This document shows positions 26,590 to 35,503 of a stretch of 64,000 nucleotides of DNA, piece after piece. The position numbers and the translations under genes are program-made. A model generated the notes under the pieces. That model worked only from the letters and a program-made list of their open reading frames with translations, did no database searches and was not told the DNA's origin. This stretch comes from CAWCAW01 sp963714125 (GTDB lineage: Bacteria; Actinomycetota; Acidimicrobiia; Acidimicrobiales; UBA8190), in NCBI GenBank assembly GCA_963714125.1, contig OY970234.1, positions 2,232,001 through 2,296,000 of the forward strand, written 5' to 3'. Position 1 is the first letter of the stretch; every line of letters begins with the position of its first letter.

Positions 26590-26844
26590 TCATTTCCAGC
26601 GAAAGTGGACGAACACTCGTCCGAAGTTGCGGGAATCCTTTTCGACCCGGTCATACAGCGCCCTGATTTCCTTCTGGTCGAGGAACCGCAACACTCGTTT
26701 TTTGAGTTGGCCACTCCCCTTTCCGGGAATGATTTCGACGAGGCGCGCTCGTTTTTCCACGGCCTCGTCGATGATGGCGCGCAAGGCCCGATCGATGTCC
26801 TCGCCCCGGTTATAGATCTCGTGCAAGTCCAGCTTGAGCTTCAT
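26590..26844 (-). CDS. Stand-alone Smr-domain protein
   Basis: 84 residues that are almost entirely an Smr (small MutS-related) domain: 'LKLDLHEIYNRGEDIDRAL' with the conserved DLH start, 'VEIIPGKGSGQLKKRVLRFL' with the GxGxG-like loop, and a final strand 'GRVFVHFRWK'. Isolated Smr domains are thought to act as nucleases or nucleic-acid binders. The ATG at 26844 has a GAAAGAG site. A start 30 bp upstream would add a non-conserved tail. Confidence 0.85.
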   Translation of the reverse strand: MKLKLDLHEIYNRGEDIDRALRAIIDEAVEKRARLVEIIPGKGSGQLKKRVLRFLDQKEIRALYDRVEKDSRNFGRVFVHFRWK

Positions 26845-26968
26845 GCCATGAGCTCTTTCACGAACCCAAATCAAACACAGGGATCCGTCGGGATGTTAGT
26901 GGCCGGAGGTTTTGAGACTCGCTCCCACCTTGAGCGATACCGTGTGGCGAGGAGCACGAGGAGACACC

Positions 26969-27193
26969 ATGAGCCGGAAGCTATACGTAGGGCGGGAAGT
27001 CACGGTCAGCTTCGATCCCGAGGTGTGCCAACACTCGGCGAGGTGCGTCCAAGGCCTGCCGGCCGTGTTCGAGGGAGGACGCTCCCCGTGGATCATGCCG
27101 GACGCCGCCACCGCCGAAAAGGTCATCGCTCAGGTGCAACGGTGCCCGTCGGGAGCACTTCGCATGGAACCAAGAGATACTGCGTCGGCGTGA
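26969..27193 (+). CDS. Divergent single [4Fe-4S] ferredoxin-like protein (Fer4_19 type)
   Basis: 74 residues from the ATG at 26969 with AGGAG in front. The sequence YVGREVTVSFDPEVCQHSARC, then 'GLPAVFEGGRSPWI' and 'RCPSGALRM', matches the divergent mono-cluster ferredoxin family. Only three cluster cysteines are obvious (C in VCQHS, C in ARCV, C in RCPSG), as is usual for this family. It probably transfers electrons or has an Fe-S binding role. The redox partner is not evident nearby. Confidence 0.82.
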   Translation: MSRKLYVGREVTVSFDPEVCQHSARCVQGLPAVFEGGRSPWIMPDAATAEKVIAQVQRCPSGALRMEPRDTASA

Positions 27194-27260
27194 TGGTTTC
27201 GGCGCTTTAGGGGTGCCAAGCAGGGAGCTAAGGACACCGCGTCCGTTAGGCTGAGGGTTG

Positions 27261-28175
27261 ATGTCACGTGAACTCCGGCTCGGGCTGGTGTTCGGCTTCA
27301 ACGCCGTTCTTCTTGTCGCGTTGGGAATCGTGGGGGTGGCCGCCCATTCGCTTGGCGTGTTGGCGGCCGCCGGTGACTACTTGGCTGATGCTTTGGCCAT
27401 CGGCCTGTCGATCTTCACCATTCGCCTCAGCCGGCGAGCGGCCACGGTCAAACGATCATTCGGGTACGAGCGCACCACCATTCTGGCCGCCTTGGTCAAC
27501 GCCTCTCTGGTCGTCGCGGTCGCCTCGGCCGTCGTCGTGGCCGCCATCGAGCGCCTGTCGAACGGTACGCCGCATGTACACGGCGGTCCTGTGATCGCAG
27601 TCAGCGCTACGGCGGCTGTGGTCATGCTCGTCGGTGCACTCATTCTGCGAGGCGATGACGACCTAAACGTGCGTTCGGTCCTGCTCGGGACGGCCGCCGA
27701 TGCCGCCACCGCGGCATGCGTTGCTGCCACGGGCGTGATCATTGTCGTGACGGGGCGCCTGTTCTGGCTTGACCCCACGGTGGCGCTCGTCGTGGCCGCC
27801 ATCATCGGGTTCCGGGCCGTCGGGCTTCTGCGCGAGGTTGCCGACGTGCTGCTCGAATCGACACCTAAGAGCCTCGATGTCGGCGCCGTGGAGTCGTCCA
27901 TGCTCGAAGGCGGTGACGTCGAGGATGTCCACGACCTTCACATCTGGAATTTGTCGTCCGATGTGCCCTTGCTCTCAGCCCATCTGGTTCTGACCGGTCA
28001 CCCCACGTTGGAGGAGGCGCAAGGTACGGCCGAACGAGTCAAAGCGCGTTTGCAGTCTCGATTCGGCATCGAGCACGCCACGCTGGAGACGGAATGCGAG
28101 GCCTGCGCGAGCCCGAATCCGCACGCGGCGGTGACAGCGTCACGGCATACGGCTCAGAAGGGTCACGCCCATTAG
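27261..28175 (+). CDS. Cation diffusion facilitator (CzcD-like) with altered metal site
   Basis: About 304 residues with six transmembrane helices and a cytoplasmic C-terminal domain ('VHDLHIWNLSSDVPLLSAHLVL' is the family signature). The helix-2 metal site is D39-x3-D43 (GDYLAD), as in YiiP-type exporters. In helix 5 the usual HxxxD is changed: D147 is kept, but the His position is G143 (LLGTAAD). Metal specificity may therefore differ from Zn/Cd. The last 20 residues contain several His (tail 'RHTAQKGHAH'). The start is ATG at 27261, one codon after a TTG. Confidence 0.87.
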   Translation: MSRELRLGLVFGFNAVLLVALGIVGVAAHSLGVLAAAGDYLADALAIGLSIFTIRLSRRAATVKRSFGYERTTILAALVNASLVVAVASAVVVAAIERLSNGTPHVHGGPVIAVSATAAVVMLVGALILRGDDDLNVRSVLLGTAADAATAACVAATGVIIVVTGRLFWLDPTVALVVAAIIGFRAVGLLREVADVLLESTPKSLDVGAVESSMLEGGDVEDVHDLHIWNLSSDVPLLSAHLVLTGHPTLEEAQGTAERVKARLQSRFGIEHATLETECEACASPNPHAAVTASRHTAQKGHAH

Positions 28176-28244
28176 GAGCGGGGGCCCTCGCCTTATAACC
28201 ATTTTGTTCCGGGCGGCGTTACGCCAGTGAAGCAGGGACCGGGT

Positions 28245-29663
28245 TTACGCCTGGCGCACAGGGCCACCACGCTTGCTCAATCTCGGGGTGGTTCGATGCA
28301 AGCAATCGGGAAGGGGATCAGCGGCGGTTTGCATCTTGACGTGAGCGTCGTCGAGTCGCTGGAGCCATTTCCTCACGGTCGAGGAGCTCGACGGGATGAT
28401 GGCCAGGAGGCGATCGTCGGAAGGCTCGAGTTCGGCAAAGGCCACGATCATCTCCTCTGGAATACCGACTCCGATGTCGTCCAGAACTCGAGCATGAGGT
28501 GTCAGTAGCGGGTCCTCAGGTCCCGTGGCGATGACCTGCACACCGAGGAACGAGGACCACGGGTACCGCACCGAGGGGCCGTATTCCGAGTCGTCCAGCC
28601 CAGGGGTGAACGTCACTCCGAGAGCATCGAGCTCAAAGGTCCCTTCGACGACCTCGAGGGTTTTGGTCTCGACCCACCCCACGGCCGTGCCATAGATGAG
28701 TGTGAGGCCCCTAGGCGCTTCGACCGGGCTCGGAGCTTGTGCCGTGGGCTCCTCGATCATGGGCGCAGGCTCAACGGCCTTGGGAGGCTCAACGGGTTTC
28801 GGGGGCTCGATGGGCTCGATGGCCTTGGGAGGCTCAACGGCTTTCGGGGGCTCGATGGGCTCGACGGCCTTGGGAGGCTCAACGGTCTTGGGCGCGGGGA
28901 GCGCTGTCGGCGGGGCTGACAGCTTTGGTCCTTCGGCTTTGAGCGATTCGGCCTTCGGTAGGTCGACGGCCACGGGAATCTCGGGTCTGGGAATCACGAC
29001 CGGCGGGGGCACTTCAGCCTTGGGCACCTCAGCCTTGGGCACCTCAGCCTTGGGCACCTCAGCCTTGGGCACCTCAGCCTTGGGCACCTCAGCCTTGGGC
29101 ACCTCAGCCTTGGGCACCTCAGCCTTGGGCACCTCAGCCTTGGGCACCTCAGCCTTGGGCACCTCAGCCTTGGGCACCTTGGGGGCGACTGGCGGTTCTG
29201 GCATGGACGAATCGAGGACGAACTCGTCTATCTCCGTCGTCTCGTTGCCATCGTCGTCGGCGTCAATTTCGACGTCGACTCCCGACGATTTGATGATTTG
29301 CAAGACCGGCTTGGGGACTTTGAGACCGCGCCCTGCGACCTCGTCCCAGTAGTGACAGAACCATTCGGGATCGCTGGCGGCGACAGCCGAGCACAACGTC
29401 GCCGCTGATTTGCGCCAATCGTTGATTTGCTTCCCGCGGAGGTGCCCGCGCGCCACGCCGTGGGCCCGATCGTGGACTTGTCCGAAGAGTCCGCGTCCTT
29501 CGTCCACGACCGTGCGGAAGTCCTCCGAGGCCGTGCCCGGTGCGAGGTCGCCCCCTCTTTCGAAGACCGGAAAGAACGCAGCCAGGATCGCCGCATCGCG
29601 AGCCAGCGATCTCCCTCCGAGTCCAACGGGTCGTTCGCAACCCATTACCGGACACCGGGCCAT
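28245..29663 (-). CDS. Hypothetical protein with PKAEV pentapeptide repeat tract
   Basis: 472 residues from an ATG at 29663 (GAAAGGTGA in front). The N-terminal domain of about 135 residues is rich in Trp/Cys/His and opens with MARCPVMGC. It is followed by an acidic stretch. Then come eleven PKAEV repeats, a second region of 'EPPKAVEPIEPPKA' type repeats, and a C-terminal domain of about 150 residues ('LIYGTAVGWVETKTLEVVEGTFELDALGV'). The C-terminal domain looks like a compact beta domain. No signal peptide or helix is evident, so the location is probably cytosolic. The repeat tract should form an extended rigid linker. I recognise no family for either end. Confidence 0.75.
   Translation of the reverse strand: MARCPVMGCERPVGLGGRSLARDAAILAAFFPVFERGGDLAPGTASEDFRTVVDEGRGLFGQVHDRAHGVARGHLRGKQINDWRKSAATLCSAVAASDPEWFCHYWDEVAGRGLKVPKPVLQIIKSSGVDVEIDADDDGNETTEIDEFVLDSSMPEPPVAPKVPKAEVPKAEVPKAEVPKAEVPKAEVPKAEVPKAEVPKAEVPKAEVPKAEVPKAEVPPPVVIPRPEIPVAVDLPKAESLKAEGPKLSAPPTALPAPKTVEPPKAVEPIEPPKAVEPPKAIEPIEPPKPVEPPKAVEPAPMIEEPTAQAPSPVEAPRGLTLIYGTAVGWVETKTLEVVEGTFELDALGVTFTPGLDDSEYGPSVRYPWSSFLGVQVIATGPEDPLLTPHARVLDDIGVGIPEEMIVAFAELEPSDDRLLAIIPSSSSTVRKWLQRLDDAHVKMQTAADPLPDCLHRTTPRLSKRGGPVRQA
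28771..28890. repeat. 45-bp tandem repeat (two copies plus partial units)
   Basis: The segment 28786-28830 is repeated at 28831-28875 with only one or two differences. Partial copies of the first 18 bases precede and follow. It encodes the 'EPPKAVEPIEPPKA' tract of the gene at 28245-29663. Confidence 0.8.
29011..29175. repeat. 15-bp tandem repeat, 11 copies (coding minisatellite)
   Basis: Eleven uninterrupted 15-bp units of the form ACCTCAGCCTTGGGC (plus strand). The first copy has one substitution (ACTTCAG). On the minus strand they encode PKAEV repeats. Ten perfect copies imply recent slippage expansion, and copy number is likely to vary among strains. Confidence 0.97.
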
Positions 29664-29891
29664 GTCGTCACCTTTCGTGTTGCTGCTTGGCTCGCCGTCT
29701 GCCACCGAGGGTGGTCGACAGCGGACCCCGGCGATAAGAATCGGCGGGTCAAGGGTTGCACTTGAGAAACGACCTCGCACCTCGCCCCTGGGACCCGGCC
29801 TCGAGGGCCTCGTTACCTGGGAAATGCCACCAAATTTGGACCAGCGGGCTTCCACTGTGGCATTGGCTCGCCTCAGGACTACTCCCCTGGG

Positions 29892-30611
29892 TCAGCTGCT
29901 GGCCCGCAGCGCCCCTAACGCGGCGTGGGCCGCTTTGGACGCTGCCTTGGTCGAATCTCGGGCCAACCGGGTCATGCCGGCGATGCGGCTCGGGTGCAAG
30001 ACCATCAGTCGAATGGCGGCGAGCACGTCCGGCGTCCCGTCCGGACGCAGCAACGACATGATCGTGTCGTCGGTCAGACCATCGTCGGGCCGGTCACTGA
30101 TGACGCGAAATGTGGTCCACGGGACACCGGCGGCTTCACATGCAATCGCCACGCCGGCCGACTCCATCTCCATGGCCACGACACCGAGAGCTTCCAACTC
30201 GGCGAGACGCGTGTCGTCCATGATCAGGTGGTCAGCAGTGGCAATCAGCCCCTTGCGCTCAACGCCTTCCATCGGCGCCGACTCGTAACGTCGACCGCTG
30301 CCAACATCGAGCACCGACTCGGGGATGATGACGGTACCGATCGTCAATGCAGGGTGCAGGCCCCCGGCGATACCGCTCACCACCACGTGGTCGACGCTGA
30401 ATTGCGCCAAGGCGCGCTCGGTGACGCGCCGCGAAGATTCCGGGCCAACGCCAAGTTGTGTCACCACGACTTCGGTGTCTCCGGCTCGGCCGAGGTAGAC
30501 GCGCAGGTCGTCCGATTTTGATCGATGAGCTTTTGCGTACTTCACGACAGGCCGAAGCTCTGAGCTCATCGGGGCCAGAACGAGTGCACGGCGCAACTTC
30601 TTCACGGCCAT
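29892..30611 (-). CDS. Nucleoside phosphorylase (MTA/SAH nucleosidase-like)
   Basis: 239 residues of the PNP_UDP superfamily. It has a 'VVVTQLGVGPESSRRVTERAL' segment with the conserved Gly loop, 'VVSGIAGGLHPALTIGTVIIP', and the MEMES substrate-binding signature (VVAMEMESAGVA) followed by a DRPDDG motif. It is likely an MTA/S-adenosylhomocysteine nucleosidase or a hopanoid-associated phosphorylase-like enzyme. The exact substrate is unclear. The ATG at 30611 starts the conserved part. An upstream start would add 15 unrelated residues. It diverges from the LATTG surface protein gene. Confidence 0.8.
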   Translation of the reverse strand: MAVKKLRRALVLAPMSSELRPVVKYAKAHRSKSDDLRVYLGRAGDTEVVVTQLGVGPESSRRVTERALAQFSVDHVVVSGIAGGLHPALTIGTVIIPESVLDVGSGRRYESAPMEGVERKGLIATADHLIMDDTRLAELEALGVVAMEMESAGVAIACEAAGVPWTTFRVISDRPDDGLTDDTIMSLLRPDGTPDVLAAIRLMVLHPSRIAGMTRLARDSTKAASKAAHAALGALRASS

Positions 30612-30820
30612 AGGCTGCCGATTATTGCCCGTAAGTGCACATCCGGCGGTCGGCACGGATCATGGATGGGTCTCTCGGGGCGTGAAAACACTTGTACCCG
30701 TTGGTCACTTCTGCATCAAACACACGAGCTAGTCAAATCTCAGTCGGACCGTTTAGAGTAGGTGTGCAAGGGATAAAGTTCGCCTCGGAGCGGACTTACG
30801 GGGCGGGGGGAGTAGTTGCC

Positions 30821-31744
30821 GTGGCTGATCGTATGGGCAGGCGCAGTGGGATCGGGCGCAGACATCTGTGGGTTGTAGCTGCGTTAATGGTGGCTGGCGT
30901 TTCAACGTGCGGCTTGGCGAGCACGGCATTCGCTACCGGCGTCACGGGTACTTTGGCCATCTCACCGAACACGAACCTCACCGGTGGTGAGAGCGTCGCG
31001 GTTACCGGGAGCGGGTATACCCATAGCTCCACAGGGAACCTTCTCGAGTGCAACAGTGACACGAGCCAGCCAACCGTCACCTCAGCGCTCACGGGCGCAG
31101 TGTCGGTGGGATGTACGTCTCCGAACTTTGACAAGCTCGTCTCTACCTCGGCCACCGGCACGATCTCCAGTACGTACATAATCTCGTCCGGAACGGTTGG
31201 TCCTCCCTGCGGCCATGCCAATGACATCATCGGCGCCACTTGTCCGGCTACTGACAGCAACGGCAAGAGCCCGGCTGCTGATGCCGCCCTGTATCCCTGC
31301 CCCCCCACCGCTGCGCAACAGGCCGCGGGCGTTATCTGCCAGTTGAGCTACGGCGATCAGGCCGGTGACTCGGCGATGTTGACGCTTTCGTTCCAAGCCA
31401 CGGCAGTGACAACGACCACGGCGGCCGCCACCACGACCACGGTGGCGAAGACAACGTCGACAACCGTCGCCAAGACCACCTCGACGACGGCCGCAGGGAC
31501 GACGGGAACCACAGCGGCCAGCACAGGCGGAGGGGCGACCGGAGCAACAGGGGGGACAGGGGCCACTACCGCCGCCGGTGGTACGACGGCCTCGTCGCTG
31601 GCCACGACCGGCGCCGGGCCGCCCCTGTGGTGGATGCTCTTTGTCGGGTTGATGCTCATCGCGCTGTCGGGCGTGTTGTGGCTCGTGGGCCCCAGGGTGT
31701 GGCGAGGCCGATTGGCCTCCCATGCGTCGCGCTCCGACTTCTGA
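30821..31744 (+). CDS. Surface protein with LATTG sorting-like signal
   Basis: About 307 residues from the GTG at 30821 (GGGGGGAG site). A twin-Arg-rich N terminus and signal helix ('LWVVAALMVAGVSTCGLASTAFA') precede a domain resembling the neocarzinostatin/Ig-like family ('ISPNTNLTGGESVAVTGSGYTHS', paired Cys). A Thr/Ala/Gly-rich stalk of about 80 residues follows. The C terminus reads LATTG, a hydrophobic helix and an Arg-rich tail, the layout of a sortase substrate with LATTG in place of LPXTG. It may be wall-anchored by a class E-like sortase. No sortase gene is in the window. Confidence 0.75.
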   Translation: MADRMGRRSGIGRRHLWVVAALMVAGVSTCGLASTAFATGVTGTLAISPNTNLTGGESVAVTGSGYTHSSTGNLLECNSDTSQPTVTSALTGAVSVGCTSPNFDKLVSTSATGTISSTYIISSGTVGPPCGHANDIIGATCPATDSNGKSPAADAALYPCPPTAAQQAAGVICQLSYGDQAGDSAMLTLSFQATAVTTTTAAATTTTVAKTTSTTVAKTTSTTAAGTTGTTAASTGGGATGATGGTGATTAAGGTTASSLATTGAGPPLWWMLFVGLMLIALSGVLWLVGPRVWRGRLASHASRSDF

Positions 31745-31834
31745 TCATTGGCGCCCATTGCGGCGCATCCTGACAGGACACCTGTAGGAGCAGATCAAGG
31801 TTGAGCGCGCGGCTGGTGACCTAATGTCCTGCAT

Positions 31835-33289
31835 GTGAGGACGCCCCGTTTCGTCATCATCGGCGGAGGGATGGCCGGGATACTGAGCGCCATCAAGCTG
31901 GGTGAAGCCGGTTTCACCGACGTGACGATCTATGAGAAAGCCGACGGGCTGGGCGGCACCTGGCGCGAGAACACCTACCCCGGCATCGCCTGCGACGTTC
32001 CCTCGCATCTCTACAGTTACTCCTTCGCTCCCAATCCGGAATGGAGCCAGACCTTCTCCTCGGGCGCCGAGATCCGCGCCTACTTCGAGAATGTCGCCCA
32101 TCGTCACCACGTCGACAACGTCGTGCACTACTCCACGGAAGTCACCCGCTTGGTGTTTGAGGATGGGTCGTGGCACTTGACGATGGCAGATGGAGGCCAC
32201 GACACGGCCGACATCGTCATTGCCGCCACCGGCGTGCTCCATCAGCCGTCCTACCCCGACATCGAGGGCATGGACACTTTTGCCGGCCCCATGTTCCACA
32301 GTGCTCGCTGGGATCATTCTGTCGAGCTGGCCGGGTGCCGCCTGGGCGTCATCGGTACGGGGTCGAGCGCCGTGCAGATCGTTTCCGCCACTACTGACAC
32401 GGTGGGGCAAATGCGGCTCTTTCAGCGCACGGCGCAGTGGATCGTGCCGGCGCCGAATCCCCCCATCACCGACGAGCAACGAGAGCAGTATCGCCGCGAT
32501 CCCAGCCTGATGGCCGCCGCACGAGGAGAGCTGGCGCAGTTGTTCGAGGAACACTTCGCCAATGCTGTGGTGGACGCTGATTCGCCCCAGATGCAGATGC
32601 TCGAAGAAATATGTCGGGCCAACCTCGAGGGCAGTGTGTTCGATACCGAGCTGCGAGAAAAGCTCCGTCCCGACTACCGCGCCGCCTGCAAAAGACTGGT
32701 CATCTCGCCGGACTTCTACGAAAAGCTGCAGCGACCCAACGCGGAGGTGATCGACGAGCGGATCCAACGCATCGAACCGGGGGGTATTCGCACTGTCGAC
32801 GGCCAGCTTCATGAGCTCGACGTGCTGGTGCTTGCCACGGGTTTTCGCGTGGACCGTTTCATGCGCCCCATGGAGATACTCGGTCGTGACGGGGTCGCCC
32901 TCGATGCCGTGTGGGCGGAGCGGCCCTCGGCCTACTTGTCGATCTCGATCCCGCAGTTCCCGAACTTGTTCATGCTCAACGGGCCCAACGGTCCGGTGGG
33001 AAACTTCTCCCTCGTCGACGTGGCCGAGCTGCAGTTCGGCTACATCATCCAACTTGTCGAGGCGCTGGTAAGCGGTGGATATCGCGAGGTGTCGGCGACT
33101 TCTGCTGCCACCGAACGCTTCGAGGCAGATCGGGTCGAAGCCGCCAAACGCACGGTGTGGATGACGGGCTGTCGGAGTTGGTACCTGGACGATCGTGGTA
33201 TTCCCGCCGCCTGGCCCTGGGGCTTCGATCGCTTTCGCCACGAGATGGCTGAGCCCAATTGGGCCGACTACGAATTGATCGCCCCCTAG
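31835..33289 (+). CDS. FAD-dependent Baeyer-Villiger-type monooxygenase
   Basis: 484 residues. N-terminal FAD site GGGMAG (FVIIGGGMAGILSAI), then 'GGTWRENTYPGIACDVPSHLYSYSF', which is typical of BVMO and related flavin monooxygenases. The second nucleotide site is GTGSSA (LGVIGTGSSAVQI). The family signature FxGxxxHxxxW occurs as FAGPMFHSARW. The enzyme would use NADPH and O2 to oxygenate ketones or aldehydes, and the substrate is unknown. The start is GTG at 31835. It is followed 29 bp later by a nitronate monooxygenase gene, so a shared catabolic or detoxifying transcript is likely. Confidence 0.9.
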   Translation: MRTPRFVIIGGGMAGILSAIKLGEAGFTDVTIYEKADGLGGTWRENTYPGIACDVPSHLYSYSFAPNPEWSQTFSSGAEIRAYFENVAHRHHVDNVVHYSTEVTRLVFEDGSWHLTMADGGHDTADIVIAATGVLHQPSYPDIEGMDTFAGPMFHSARWDHSVELAGCRLGVIGTGSSAVQIVSATTDTVGQMRLFQRTAQWIVPAPNPPITDEQREQYRRDPSLMAAARGELAQLFEEHFANAVVDADSPQMQMLEEICRANLEGSVFDTELREKLRPDYRAACKRLVISPDFYEKLQRPNAEVIDERIQRIEPGGIRTVDGQLHELDVLVLATGFRVDRFMRPMEILGRDGVALDAVWAERPSAYLSISIPQFPNLFMLNGPNGPVGNFSLVDVAELQFGYIIQLVEALVSGGYREVSATSAATERFEADRVEAAKRTVWMTGCRSWYLDDRGIPAAWPWGFDRFRHEMAEPNWADYELIAP

Positions 33290-33318
33290 GGCACTGAACG
33301 GGAACAGGAGACACGCGG

Positions 33319-34446
33319 GTGAACACGATCTGCGACATGTTGGGGATCGAATATCCGATCCTGGCTTTTAGCCACTGCCGTGACGTGGTGGCGGCGGTCA
33401 CCAATGCGGGGGGCATGGGTGTGTTGGGCGCGGTCACCTACAGCGTCGGTCAACTCGAGGTCGAGCTCAACTGGATCGAGGAACACGTCGCCAGCCGACC
33501 CTATGGGATCGATGTCCTCATTCCGGCCAGCCTTTCGGGCCTCGAAAACATCACGCCTGACGACCTGGCCAAGGTGGACGTAAACGAGGTCTTGCCGGCC
33601 CAGCATCGCCAATTCGTTGACGAGATATTGAAGGAATACGGCGTTCCCCTTATTGCTGACCGGGGCGAGCCCTCGGCTCGGGGCATCAGCGGGTTGTCGT
33701 TACCCACGGCGTTGGTGGACGTGGCGCTGGCACACCCCATCAGTCTCGTCGCCAGCGCGCTGGGCCCGCCCCCGGCCAGCGTGGTGGAAGCGGCGCACAG
33801 CCGCGGCGTGCCGGTGGTGGCCCTCGTCGGCACGGTGGAACATGCGCTGCGCCAAAAGGCCGTGGGTGTCGACATCATCGTGGCCCAGGGCACCGAAGCA
33901 GGGGGCCACACTGGCGAGATTGGCACCATGGTGCTCGTGCCCGAGGTGGTCGACGCCGTGGCACCGACGCCGGTCCTGGCCGCGGGCGGCATCGCTTCGG
34001 GTCGTCAGATGGCGGCCGCCATGGCGCTCGGTGCCCAGGGCATCTGGACCGGATCGGTATGGCTCACCACCGACGAAGCCGAGACGCATCCGGTGGTCAA
34101 AGAGAAGCTCCTGGCTGCCTCGTCGCGAGACACGGTGAGATCGAAGTCCCGCACGGGCAAGCCCGCCCGCCAGCTCCGCACGGCGTGGACAGAGGCATGG
34201 GAGGCACCAGGCAGCCCAGGCCCGTTGCCGATGCCGCTGCAGCCTCTGCTCGTCGGAGAGGCCCTGGCTCGCATTGATAGGGCGGCCAGCGCCGGAAACG
34301 AAGGGGCCACCCAGCTGGTCAATTACTTCGTCGGCCAAGTGGTGGGGTCGATGAACACCATTCGACCGGCGCGACAGGTGGTGTTCGACATCATGCAGGA
34401 ATACGCGGACACCATCGCCGATATGGCGGCGTCGTTAAATCCCTAA
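33319..34446 (+). CDS. Nitronate monooxygenase/2-nitropropane dioxygenase family
   Basis: 375 residues of the FMN-dependent TIM-barrel NMO family. It has a 'NAGGMGVLGA' loop near residue 30, 'IIVAQGTEAGGHTG' (phosphate-binding and active-site region), then 'PVLAAGGIASGRQMAAAMALGAQGIWTGS'. It would oxidise alkyl nitronates to carbonyl and nitrite or act as a related oxidoreductase. The GTG start follows an ACAGGAGA site. Gene order suggests co-transcription with the flavin monooxygenase upstream. Confidence 0.88.
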   Translation: MNTICDMLGIEYPILAFSHCRDVVAAVTNAGGMGVLGAVTYSVGQLEVELNWIEEHVASRPYGIDVLIPASLSGLENITPDDLAKVDVNEVLPAQHRQFVDEILKEYGVPLIADRGEPSARGISGLSLPTALVDVALAHPISLVASALGPPPASVVEAAHSRGVPVVALVGTVEHALRQKAVGVDIIVAQGTEAGGHTGEIGTMVLVPEVVDAVAPTPVLAAGGIASGRQMAAAMALGAQGIWTGSVWLTTDEAETHPVVKEKLLAASSRDTVRSKSRTGKPARQLRTAWTEAWEAPGSPGPLPMPLQPLLVGEALARIDRAASAGNEGATQLVNYFVGQVVGSMNTIRPARQVVFDIMQEYADTIADMAASLNP

Positions 34447-34510
34447 GAGTGAGCCTGAGGCGGAACGGAGAACACTGACGAGTCGGTGACCGCAGTCGCC
34501 GACGGCGCTG

Positions 34511-35029
34511 TCAGCCCAGTTGTTCCCAACGCTCTTCCTCGTCCTCTTCGACTTCCACCGTACGGTCCGCCCCTGGTGGGGTGATCAAAAAGACGTTGTC
34601 CCCGACGCGTTCCATCCCGCCGCTCAACGCGTAGGTCAGGCCACTGCAGAAATCGATCATGCGCCGCTTGAGATCGCGATCGGCGTCCTGAAGGTTCACG
34701 ATCACCGGTTGGTCCGCCTTGAGACGGTCGGCGATCTGGGTGGCGTCGGCAAACTCCGTCGGGGTCACGGTGCGCACCGGGGCTATCGGCTCGGGGGCGA
34801 TGTCTCGCACGCGATGTGGCGTAATCATCGACACCGCCGAACTGGGTTGACGCTTGGACGGGTTGATGGTCTGCACCGATCGCTTCGACAGGTGCCGTCC
34901 ACCACTGCCCGATGGGTACGAGCGCAGGGACGGGTCGGAATACTCCGGCGGAGCACTGTCATCGTCTTCGTACTCATCGTCAATGAGCCCGAGATATTTC
35001 AGACTCCGTTTGAGGTATCCGTTGGTCAT
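34511..35029 (-). CDS. sepF: SepF-like cell-division protein
   Basis: About 172 residues. An N-terminal amphipathic helix is the membrane anchor (MTNGYLKRSLKYLGL), followed by an acidic and Tyr/Ser-rich linker. The C-terminal SepF core reads 'FADATQIADRLKADQPVIVNLQDADRDLKRRMIDFCSGLTYALSGG', then 'VFLITP'. SepF tethers FtsZ to the membrane and shapes the septum. It is not inside a division cluster here. No ftsZ, ylmG or divIVA is nearby, so this may be a second, accessory SepF. The ATG at 35029 has AAAGGGG in front. Confidence 0.9.
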   Translation of the reverse strand: MTNGYLKRSLKYLGLIDDEYEDDDSAPPEYSDPSLRSYPSGSGGRHLSKRSVQTINPSKRQPSSAVSMITPHRVRDIAPEPIAPVRTVTPTEFADATQIADRLKADQPVIVNLQDADRDLKRRMIDFCSGLTYALSGGMERVGDNVFLITPPGADRTVEVEEDEEERWEQLG

Positions 35030-35503
35030 CAGCAACCCCTTTCAGCTCGTCAGGGTACCGTCACCTCCACTCGAGATGTTGGATCGGGCCGCCCCGGTCC
35101 TTCAGGATGGAATTCCTGGCCCCACCTCGCGCGGTGCGCAGCCATTAGCCCTGCTCATCGAGGTAGTACGAGCGCCAGCCGGGTTGACTCGCCCCGGGCC
35201 ACGAAATGAATGCCGGGTGGGGTCCGAGCGCTGAGGTCCCACCCCAGCGGGATTGCCACGATGCGGGCGGTGTGGCCGATGAGACAGCTGTATCAGGTGG
35301 GGAGCGCCGAGGTGACGTTGGGGGCCGGATGGTCGAATTGAGGGTTGTTGCAGGGGTAACGCCCCCTCGGGTCAACAGTGAAAGTGGGCATTGCGGGAGA
35401 TGACCTCTATCGCCATTGTGGGCAACCTTGACTACTCTTGGCACGGCGGTGGGGTTGGGTGCTGTCTCTCAGGCAGCGGGAGTGACGGGCGGATTGAACA
35501 GGT
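35030..35503. other. Intergenic region, no gene seen
   Basis: About 470 bp between the divergent sepF gene and the membrane protein at 35504. Open frames in it are short and show no family resemblance or repeats. It must contain at least the two divergent promoters. I see no RNA structure that I can defend. Confidence 0.4.

Noticed and set aside
29011..29175. Possible CRISPR array
   Set aside because: The repeats are adjacent 15-bp units with no spacers, so it is a coding tandem repeat. No cas genes are present.
28696..29352. Forward frame with Ser-Ala-Leu-Gly-Thr repeats
   Set aside because: It is the reverse reading of the PKAEV repeat tract. The minus-strand gene has an ATG, ribosome binding site and domains at both ends, whereas this frame has none.
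31745..33241. 498-residue reverse open frame
   Set aside because: Antisense to the flavin monooxygenase with clear FAD motifs. No recognisable domain of its own.
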